Shown: positions 25,777 through 32,072 of the stretch, in pieces
Layout of the letters: the number at the start of each line of letters is the position of its first letter
Position numbering within the stretch: position 1 is the stretch's first letter
Source: JASFBA01 sp034433695
GTDB taxonomy: Bacteria; Chloroflexota; Chloroflexia; DTKN01
Direction: 5' to 3'
Length of the DNA: 42,251 nucleotides
Assembly: GCA_034433695.1 (NCBI GenBank)
Contig: DAOUAK010000159.1
Span: 1-42,251 of the forward strand
Notes under the pieces: generated by a model
The model's input: the letters and a program-made list of their open reading frames with translations, nothing else
What the model was told of the DNA's origin: nothing
The model's database searches: none
Translations under genes and position numbers: made by a program

Positions 25777-26475
25777 ATGGTCAACATCGTTCGGGAGGTG
25801 GACGACCGGGTTTTGGTCCAGAACGTCCTGGTCAGCGTCTCGGACAAGGCCGGCCTGGACCGGCTCGTCCCCGGCCTCCTGGAGATCAACCCGGAGGTCC
25901 ACTTTTACTCCACCGGCGGTACCTTCCGCGCCATCGCCGGCCTCCTGGGGACGGAAGGTGCCCGGCACCTCACCCGGGTCTCGGACTATACCGGCCAGCC
26001 GGAGATGCAAGGGGGGCTGGTCAAGACGCTCGATTTCAAGATCTACCTGGGATTGCTCGCCGAGACCTACAACCCGGCCCACCAGGCGGACCTGAAGCGC
26101 ACCGGGGCCGTGCCGCTGGATATGGTCGTCTGCAACCTCTATCCCTTTGAGGAGACGGTCGCCCGGCCCGAGGTGACGGTGGAGGAGGCCCGCGCCCAGA
26201 TCGACATCGGCGGCGTGGCCATGATTCGGGCGGCGGTAAAGAACTTTTTGCGCGTGGCCGTGGTGGTGGACCCGGCCGACTATGGACCCCTGATGGCCGC
26301 CTTACAGGAGGGCAGAGGCCGCCTGACCCTGGAGCAGCGCTTTGAACTGGCCCGGAAGGCCTTTGCCTACACCGCCCGCTATGACGCGGCGATCGCCTCC
26401 TACCTGGGGCGGCAGGATCCAGCCTCCGTCTCCGATGGCTACCGGTTGCTTGGGGATGTACAGGTAGTGGCGTAG
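25777..26475 (+). CDS. purH: Stand-alone IMP cyclohydrolase (N-terminal half of PurH)
   Basis: 232 residues from ATG 25777 (GAGGAGGGCAAGG before it). It contains only the MGS-like/IMP cyclohydrolase domain: LVSVSDKAGLDRLVPGL, FYSTGGTFRAI, SDYTGQPEMQGGLVKTL, DMVVCNLYPFEETVA, IDIGGVAMIRAAVKN. The normal DGRVKTLHPKVHGGLL is here GGLVKTLDFKIYLGLL, so the loop is divergent though the KTL lysine is kept. It should close FAICAR to IMP. In most bacteria this is the first ~200 residues of the bifunctional PurH. Here it ends with its own TAG, 32 bp before the separate formyltransferase gene in another frame. Confidence 0.88.
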   Translation: MVNIVREVDDRVLVQNVLVSVSDKAGLDRLVPGLLEINPEVHFYSTGGTFRAIAGLLGTEGARHLTRVSDYTGQPEMQGGLVKTLDFKIYLGLLAETYNPAHQADLKRTGAVPLDMVVCNLYPFEETVARPEVTVEEARAQIDIGGVAMIRAAVKNFLRVAVVVDPADYGPLMAALQEGRGRLTLEQRFELARKAFAYTARYDAAIASYLGRQDPASVSDGYRLLGDVQVVA

Positions 26476-26507
26476 GAACGGCGTCCGTTGTTTGTCAGGA
26501 GAATGAG

Positions 26508-27755
26508 ATGGGCGAACCGATGAGGAAGCAGTACCGCACGGCGGTGGCCGATCCCTTCCCCGATCGGCTGGAGATCGCCTTTGTCTTCGAGGGGCGGCGG
26601 ACGACGCTCCTCTACGAAAAGGTCACCTGGGAGGTCGGCGGCGTCCGACAGGGGTTGCGCTACGGCGAGAACCCCGGCCAGCCGGCGGCGCTGTACCGGC
26701 TGGTCAACGGCAACCTGATGCTGGGGGATGTGGAAACGATTGCTCCGGGGCGCTACCTCGTCTCGGATGTGGAACTCTTGCAGGTGGGCAAGCATCCCGG
26801 CAAGATCAACCTGACCGACGCGGATAGCGCCCTGAACATCCTGCGCTACCTGGGGGAGCGGCCGGCCTGCGCCATCATGAAACATAACAACCCCTCCGGC
26901 GTGGCCGTGGCCGATACCCTGGTGGAGGCCTACCTCCGGGCCGACCTGGCCGACCACCTGGCCGCCTTCGGGGGATGCATCGCCCTGAATCGGCCGGTGG
27001 ACCGGGCCACCGCCGAGGCCATCGCCGAGCGCTACGCCGAGGTGGTGGTGGCCCCCGACTATGAGGAGGGCACGGTGGGCATCCTCGGCCGGCGCAAAAA
27101 TCTGCGCCTCATGCGCATCCGCAATATGGAGCGGCTGACGACCTTTACCCACGAGCGCGTCGTCGAGTTCAGAAGCCTGATCGACGGGGGGCTGATCGCG
27201 CAGACCTCCTTCCTCCCCCGCGTGCGCAGCCGGGCCGACCTGACCCTGGCCGAGGCGACCTACCAGGGGAAGACCTACCGCATCGCGCGGGAGCCGACCG
27301 AGCGGGAGTACGCCGATATGCTCTTCGGCTGGTGGGTCGAGGCCGGGGTGACCTCCAACTCGGTGCTCTATGTCAAGGATGGGGCAACCGTGGGAATCGG
27401 CACCGGCGAGCAGGACCGGGTCGGCGTAGCCCGGATCGCCCGGGACAAGGCCTACCGCAACCTGCGCCACCGGCTGGCCTACGAGCGCTACGGCGTCCTC
27501 TACGACGCCCTCCCGGACCAAGCCGCCCGCGAGATCGCCGCCGAGGTGGAGGAAGCGCACGGCGGGCTGGCCGGCGCGGTGATGGTCTCGGACGGCTTTT
27601 TCCCCTTCCGCGACGGGGTGGAGGTCGGCCTGCGCGAGGGGGTGACGGCGGTGGTGCAGCCGGGCGGTTCGCTGAACGACCACGAGGTCATCCAGGCCTG
27701 CAACGACTTCGGGGCGACGATGGTGTTCACGGGGGAGCGTTGCTTCCGGCATTAG
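26508..27755 (+). CDS. purH: Stand-alone AICAR formyltransferase (C-terminal part of PurH)
   Basis: 415 residues from ATG 26508 (AGGAG six bases upstream; ATG 26520 is an alternative). It formylates AICAR with 10-formyl-THF. Key motifs are present: LRYGENPGQPAALYR (usual LRYGENPHQ), the catalytic Lys125-His126 in MKHNNPSGVA (usual KHxNPCG, so Cys is replaced by Ser), INLTDADSALN, and the C-terminal SDGFFPFRDGVE and VQPGGSLND. Together with the preceding gene it reconstitutes PurH. It is the last gene of the purine operon. Confidence 0.9.
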   Translation: MGEPMRKQYRTAVADPFPDRLEIAFVFEGRRTTLLYEKVTWEVGGVRQGLRYGENPGQPAALYRLVNGNLMLGDVETIAPGRYLVSDVELLQVGKHPGKINLTDADSALNILRYLGERPACAIMKHNNPSGVAVADTLVEAYLRADLADHLAAFGGCIALNRPVDRATAEAIAERYAEVVVAPDYEEGTVGILGRRKNLRLMRIRNMERLTTFTHERVVEFRSLIDGGLIAQTSFLPRVRSRADLTLAEATYQGKTYRIAREPTEREYADMLFGWWVEAGVTSNSVLYVKDGATVGIGTGEQDRVGVARIARDKAYRNLRHRLAYERYGVLYDALPDQAAREIAAEVEEAHGGLAGAVMVSDGFFPFRDGVEVGLREGVTAVVQPGGSLNDHEVIQACNDFGATMVFTGERCFRH

Positions 27756-27835
27756 GGATGTGCGGCTTCCTCCGACACAATCCGCGTGCTCCCGGGTAAC
27801 GTGCCCGGCAGGGCGGGCTATCCCGGTTCCGGGGA

Positions 27836-27898
27836 AAGAGGCGGAGGCTCCTGGTGCCGTAACCCCGGCCGACGTAGGGGAGGGCAAAGGCGATGCCC
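27836..27898 (-). pseudogene. Relic of a GNAT acetyltransferase gene
   Basis: A 63-base stretch aligns without gaps to 31087-31149 inside the intact GNAT gene, same orientation, 56 of 63 bases identical by my count (offset 3251). Read on the minus strand it encodes GIAFALPYVGRGYGT followed by RSLRLF, matching the acetyl-CoA loop GIAFAPTHVGRGYGT and ESLRLF of the complete protein. The homology stops on both sides, so only the acetyl-CoA-binding core remains. The rest of the 27756-28058 stretch has no gene; it also holds the promoter at 27909-27937. Confidence 0.75.
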
Positions 27899-27908
27899 TC
27901 TTCACCGG

Positions 27909-27937
27909 TTGCCCCCATACCCGCTCCGTGGTACAAT
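27909..27937 (+). promoter_or_regulatory. Promoter for the STAND NTPase gene
   Basis: TTGCCC (27909-27914), 17-bp spacer, TACAAT (27932-27937), about 115 nt before the start codon. The -10 resembles the purine operon's TACAAT. The -35 is weak. If real, the gene can be expressed independently of purH. Confidence 0.5.
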
Positions 27938-28058
27938 ACGGCCGGAGGAAACGTCGCGCGGCCGGCAGGCCGGCCAATCGGCTTTGCACTCTCAAGCCGG
28001 TTTCTCTCGGTCCAGGGGCATTTCTGCAAATCGCCCGAAGCGGGGCAAGGAGCGGATG

Positions 28059-30776
28059 ATGATCGGAGAGGCCCTTCTCGCCGCCGTCGCAGAAGCCGTC
28101 TTGGGCTACGTCCTCCAGGAGAGCGGCCTGGCCGAGCGGTTGCGCGCCGGCCTCGGCCTCGACCCCCGAAAGCACGCCTTCCAGGTGGCGCTGGCGCGGA
28201 CCTATGCTGCCTTCGTCCGCCAGTACCCCCAGTGGACGGCCTCTTTCTTTGACGAGCGCTTCCTCACGGAAAAGGCGGCCCCGCTCCTGGCCGACCTCCT
28301 CACCCGGCGGGGCAGGCCGGACCCGGCGCAACTGGCCCACCTGTACGCCCAAGAATGCCTCGGCATCGCCGATCCCGGCCAATGGGGGCGGCTGGGCGAG
28401 GCCACCTGCGCCGCGGCCGACTTTCTCCGCTGGCTGGAGGCGGAACTGGCCCCCCAGCCCGCCCTGCAGGACCTCTGGGACAGCCGCGCCCTGGAGCAGA
28501 TAGTGGCGAACACGGAGGCCATCCTTCGGGCCCTGGAGGAGGAACGGTGCAGGGCCATCCAGGAGGCCGACCGCTACCGGGCGGTCGTTGAGATTGCGGG
28601 CGACGTCCGCCAGGGGACGGTGGTCCTCGGCAACAGAAACCTCGTCACCCAGGTCTTTCGTACCTACCTGGGTGGGGACTACAGGCCGCTGGCCGACCTG
28701 TACCTCCCCCCCGATACGGTCTTCGGCCGGGTGCGCCTGGACAATTTCGTCGGCCGGAAGTGGCTGGAGGCGGAACTGGACCGCTTCCTGGACGAGCACG
28801 ACCGCGGCGTCTGGCTGCTGACCGGCGAGGCCGGGGTGGGCAAGACGACCTTCCTGGCCCACCTGGTTCGGGAGCGCCGCTACCTGCACTTTTTCAGCGA
28901 GCAGGCCCGGGGGCCGACCGGGGTGACGCGAGCGCTCCGGAGCCTGGCCGCCCAACTGGTGGGCCGCTACCGCCTGGAGCCGTATGCCTCCCGCGACGCC
29001 CTCTCGGCGGAACTGGCGGAGACCCCGGACTTCCTGGAACGCCTGATTCGCCAGGCCGCGGAGCACCTGGTGGCCGGGGAGAGGCTGGTCATCGTGGTGG
29101 ACGGGCTGGGCGAGGCCGGCATCGGCCTCAACGGGAACGTCCTGGGCCTGCCGAAAGGGCCGCTCCCGCTGGGCGTCTTTCTCATCCTCTCCCAGCGGCC
29201 GGTGCCCGTCCCGCTGCACACCGAGCCTTACCCGCAGCGGGTGGACCTGCGGGCCGATGACGCGCGAAATCTGCGGGATGCGGAGCGGTACCTGGACGGG
29301 GTGGCCCGACAGGAGGCGATCGCCGGGCAACTGGATGCCCGCGGGTACGACAGGGAGACCTTTGTCCGGGTGTTGCGGGAAAAGAGCGCCGGCAACTGGA
29401 TGTACCTCTACCACGTGGTGAGGGAAATCCGGGAGGGCAGGCGCGCTCCCCTGGACCTGGAGCGGCTGCCGGAGGGGCTGGTCGGCTACTATGCCGAGTA
29501 CTGGGGAGGCTGGCGCGAGAAGAAGGATTGGGACCGGTTGTACGCCCCCCTCCTGGCCGGGCTGGCCGCGGCCGGCGAGCCGGTCCCCCTGGAATACCTG
29601 CAAAGGTGGCTCGGCCTGCAGGGGGACGCGTACCGGTTGAGGCGACTGCTGCAGGAGGAGTGGGCCGCCTTCATCTACAAGACGGAGGAGGGCTTTCGCC
29701 TCTATCACGCCAGCCTGCGCGACTTTTTCCGGGGGGAGATGACCCCGGAGAGACTGACGGTGGCGGACCAGAGGCTGGTGGAGGAAATGGCCGGGCGGAC
29801 GCGGGAGGCCCACCGGCGCATCGCCGACCACTACCTGGACCTGGCCGGCGGGGATTGGGGCCGCCTGGCCGGGGCTGACGGCGGCTACGGGCTCCGCCAC
29901 CTGGGGGCGCATCTGGCCGGCGGGGAGCGCTGGGAGGAACTGCACGCGCTGGTGGCCGAGGGGAAGGAGCGCCAGGTCTGGGCCGAGGCCCGCCACGCCG
30001 CCGAGGGGAACTATGCCGGCTACCTGGCCGACCTGGAGTTGGCCCGGCAGTGGGCAGAGGCCGAGGGGAAAAAGAACCCGGCCGCGCTGGGCCGGCAGGT
30101 GCGCTACGCCCTCATCGAGAGCAGCATCCACAGCCTGGCCGGGAACATCCCGCCTGCCCTCCTGGTCGCGGCGGTGGAAAAGGGGGTTCTGGGCCTGGTG
30201 GCGGCGCTGGCCTACGCCCGGCAGGTATCGGACCCCGGACAGCGCGCCCGGGCCCTGGCCGGCCTGGCCCCCCGCCTCCCGGAGGACCTCCTCCGCCAGG
30301 CCCTGGAGGCCGCCCGGGAGATTGAGGATGAACGCGCCCGCGCCCTTGCCCTGGCCGGCCTGGCCCCCCACCTCCCGGAGGACCTCCTCCGCCAGGCCCT
30401 GGAGGCCGCCCGGGAGATTGGGGATGAACGCGCCCGCGCCGAGGCCCTGGCCGGCCTGGCCCCCCACCTCCCGCCCGACCTTCAGGAGCAGACCCTCCGC
30501 CAGGCCCTGGAGGCTGCCCGGGAGATTGAGGGGAAGTTCGCCCGCGCCCGGGCCCTGGCCGGCCTGGCCCCCCACTGGGCCGCCTGGGCCCGGCAGGACC
30601 GCCGCGCCGCCTACAGTCCCTGGCCGGAGACGCTGCGCGCCCTGGCCGCCCGTCCGCGCCGGGACCTCCTCGGCGACCTCCGCGCCCTGGGGCCGGCCCT
30701 CGCCGCCCTCGGCGGGGACGAGGCGGTGCGGGAGACGGTCCGGGCGATCCACGATGTGGGGCGGTGGTGGCCCTGA
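28059..30776 (+). CDS. STAND/NACHT-type NTPase with unknown N-terminal domain and C-terminal helical repeats
   Basis: 905 residues. ATG 28059 is preferred over ATG 28056 because AGGAG (28048-28052) is then six bases away. Residues ~1-150 are an all-helical domain I cannot name (FQVALARTYAAFVRQYPQW, FFDERFLTEKAAPLLADLL). A short beta-like segment (EIAGDVRQGTVVLGNRN) precedes the NTPase: Walker A GEAGVGKTTF (~256-264), Walker B LVIVVDGLGEA (~343), sensor-like LILSQRPVPV, then a winged-helix-like part ending in LYHASLRDFFRGE. Residues ~600-890 are a helical solenoid containing 32-residue repeats (ALAGLAPHLPEDLLRQALEA). Family knowledge: bacterial STAND proteins sense a ligand or phage protein through the repeats, oligomerise and trigger an N-terminal effector. 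No known effector domain is recognisable. It is convergent with the GNAT gene, 18 bp apart. Confidence 0.8.
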   Translation: MIGEALLAAVAEAVLGYVLQESGLAERLRAGLGLDPRKHAFQVALARTYAAFVRQYPQWTASFFDERFLTEKAAPLLADLLTRRGRPDPAQLAHLYAQECLGIADPGQWGRLGEATCAAADFLRWLEAELAPQPALQDLWDSRALEQIVANTEAILRALEEERCRAIQEADRYRAVVEIAGDVRQGTVVLGNRNLVTQVFRTYLGGDYRPLADLYLPPDTVFGRVRLDNFVGRKWLEAELDRFLDEHDRGVWLLTGEAGVGKTTFLAHLVRERRYLHFFSEQARGPTGVTRALRSLAAQLVGRYRLEPYASRDALSAELAETPDFLERLIRQAAEHLVAGERLVIVVDGLGEAGIGLNGNVLGLPKGPLPLGVFLILSQRPVPVPLHTEPYPQRVDLRADDARNLRDAERYLDGVARQEAIAGQLDARGYDRETFVRVLREKSAGNWMYLYHVVREIREGRRAPLDLERLPEGLVGYYAEYWGGWREKKDWDRLYAPLLAGLAAAGEPVPLEYLQRWLGLQGDAYRLRRLLQEEWAAFIYKTEEGFRLYHASLRDFFRGEMTPERLTVADQRLVEEMAGRTREAHRRIADHYLDLAGGDWGRLAGADGGYGLRHLGAHLAGGERWEELHALVAEGKERQVWAEARHAAEGNYAGYLADLELARQWAEAEGKKNPAALGRQVRYALIESSIHSLAGNIPPALLVAAVEKGVLGLVAALAYARQVSDPGQRARALAGLAPRLPEDLLRQALEAAREIEDERARALALAGLAPHLPEDLLRQALEAAREIGDERARAEALAGLAPHLPPDLQEQTLRQALEAAREIEGKFARARALAGLAPHWAAWARQDRRAAYSPWPETLRALAARPRRDLLGDLRALGPALAALGGDEAVRETVRAIHDVGRWWP
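30252..30575 (+). repeat. In-frame tandem repeats in the STAND protein gene
   Basis: Units start at GCCCTGGCC on 30252, 30348, 30444 and 30552: two of 96 bp (32 residues), one of 108 bp with a four-residue insertion (around LQEQT), and a partial one. The first two are almost identical in DNA, differing at few positions, which points to recent duplication or gene conversion. The motif is ALAGLAPxLPxDLLRQALEA, then AREIxDERARA, a helix-turn-helix solenoid unit. Confidence 0.85.
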
Positions 30777-30794
30777 TGGATTCGGTGCTCTACG

Positions 30795-31448
30795 TCAGGA
30801 AGAAGGGGGACGGTACACCGCGTCCCTTTCCCAGTCCGCCCGCCTCAACTCCATATCGTAGTACAGCGTCTCCGTCCGTCCCCAGGACCAGCGGAAGAGG
30901 GGGCGCAGGGAGGCGTATTCGGGGGAGTCGAAAAGTCCGGGGTCCACATAGCCGTCCACCTGCTGCCAGAAGGTCCCGACCCGGCGAAAGCCCACCTTCC
31001 GGTAGCAGCGCACGGCCCGGAGGTTGGCCGCCGCCACGTCCAGGACGATCCTCTCCAGCCCCAGGGTGAGGAAGGCATAGGGGAGGAAGAGGCGGAGGCT
31101 CTCGGTACCGTAACCCCGGCCGACGTGGGTGGGGGCGAAGGCGATGCCCAGACGGGCAGAGTGCCCCCAGGAGATTTCCCGCAGGGAGAGCATCCCGATG
31201 AGTTTCCCGGAACGGTCCTCCACGCCGTAGGCCAGATGGCGTTTTCCGTCGGTCATCACGGCGAACCAGCGGTCGTTTTCCGGGGCGCTACAGGGGGGCA
31301 TATCCCAGATGAGGTGCAGGGGGTCGTTGAACGGCTTCCAGGCCTGGCGGCGGTCCAGGTCTTCCCGTTCCAGAGCCCGGATACGCACCCGTTCCCCTTC
31401 GAGGGGCAGAGCCGGCCCGGCCGGGGACGTTTTCCGGGAAAGGGGCAT
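30795..31448 (-). CDS. GNAT-family N-acetyltransferase (RimJ/RimL-like)
   Basis: 217 residues; ATG 31448 with GGAGGG upstream. GNAT fold: VRIRALEREDLDRRQAW at the start, LIGMLSLREISWGHSARLGIA (beta 4), acetyl-CoA loop VGRGYGTESLRLFL, and the C-terminal VLDVAAANLRAVRCYRKVGF. It transfers acetyl from acetyl-CoA to an amine; the acceptor is unknown (protein N-terminus, small molecule or antibiotic). It lies 12 bp after the nucleotidyltransferase-like gene, probably in one transcript from ligA. A fragment of a paralogue remains at 27836-27898, on the far side of the STAND gene. Confidence 0.88.
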   Translation of the reverse strand: MPLSRKTSPAGPALPLEGERVRIRALEREDLDRRQAWKPFNDPLHLIWDMPPCSAPENDRWFAVMTDGKRHLAYGVEDRSGKLIGMLSLREISWGHSARLGIAFAPTHVGRGYGTESLRLFLPYAFLTLGLERIVLDVAAANLRAVRCYRKVGFRRVGTFWQQVDGYVDPGLFDSPEYASLRPLFRWSWGRTETLYYDMELRRADWERDAVYRPPSS

Positions 31449-31460
31449 GGGACCCTCCGG

Positions 31461-32021
31461 TCATTCGGGCAGGGTGAGGCCGGCCTCCTCCAAAAGGGGC
31501 TGGACCGGCTGCCGGGCCTGGCAGATTTCCAGGCGGCGAAGCAGATAGCCCAGGTCCAGCGCCTCCTTCTGCCTCCGGACGATGGCCAGGAGGTCTTCCC
31601 GGTGATGTTTCCCGGGAGAACGGTCGGCCTGGGCAAGCAGCGCCTTGTGGACCAGCACGTCCTCGGGGGCGAGGACCAGGACGCGGGAGCCCAGGAGCAT
31701 CTGTCGGCACAGGCGGCTCTCCATCAGGGCATCCATGAAGAAGGGATGGCGCCGGCCGGAGATGGTCACGCTCAGGTCGTCGAAGAGTTTGATGCCCCGC
31801 CAGAGGAGGATGTGCCCATCGTACTGGGCGGCATGGCCCTTCTGCCCCAGGAGGTCGCGCGCCTGCTGAAGCCGGCCCGGTGGAAGGAGGATGTCCACGT
31901 TCTCAATCGGCCGGCGGATGCCGTAGAGGTGGGCCGCCGCCCCGGCGCAGACGCCCCAGGGCAGGCCGGCCTCGTCCAGAAGATGCTGCACCGCTCCCAG
32001 GTTGCCGGCAAGAAGCGACAT
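31461..32021 (-). CDS. Nucleotidyltransferase-fold protein (MNT/AbiEii-like), possibly catalytically incomplete
   Basis: 186 residues, ATG 32021 with AGGAGG upstream. The start VCAGAAAHLYGIRRPIENVD recalls the hG[GS]...R...DhD signature of minimal nucleotidyltransferases. Here the glycine motif is AGA (26-28) and the acidic pair is reduced to N41-V-D43 or D43-I-L, so one of the usual two aspartates is missing. The later segment VLAPEDVLVHKALLAQADR with KHHREDLLAI resembles the PEDLIxxKL/R-D-DI helices of AbiEii/DUF6036-like proteins. These may be tRNA- or protein-modifying toxins or house-keeping factors. Without both acidic residues, activity is doubtful. No antitoxin-like partner is adjacent; GNAT follows and ligA precedes on the same strand. 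Confidence 0.65.
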   Translation of the reverse strand: MSLLAGNLGAVQHLLDEAGLPWGVCAGAAAHLYGIRRPIENVDILLPPGRLQQARDLLGQKGHAAQYDGHILLWRGIKLFDDLSVTISGRRHPFFMDALMESRLCRQMLLGSRVLVLAPEDVLVHKALLAQADRSPGKHHREDLLAIVRRQKEALDLGYLLRRLEICQARQPVQPLLEEAGLTLPE

Positions 32022-32072
32022 CGTTTCCTCCTAAATCCGGTGTGAACTGACCCTGGTTCGGAACAACGGCTT

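Noticed and set aside
25777..27755. PurH split as a sequencing frameshift
   Set aside because: The cyclohydrolase ends in its own stop well past the domain, the second gene has its own AGGAG-spaced ATG, and the second protein's N-terminus is complete without borrowing upstream codons. A single indel would not explain the 32-bp gap and ribosome site.
27756..28058. N-terminal extension of the STAND protein back to 27786
   Set aside because: That stretch is the antisense of the GNAT relic and contains the promoter candidate; the AGGAG site at 28048-28052 supports a start at 28059 (or 28056).
26439..30752. 1437-codon open frame on the minus strand opposite purH and the STAND gene
   Set aside because: It is the antisense of well-supported genes, is rich in Gly/Pro/Gln/Val repeats caused by high GC3, and shows no family motif or ribosome site. 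Similar long antisense frames (for example 1839-3695, 3431-5242, 5273-6853, 14654-16879, 22709-25123 and 32121-34112) were rejected for the same reason.
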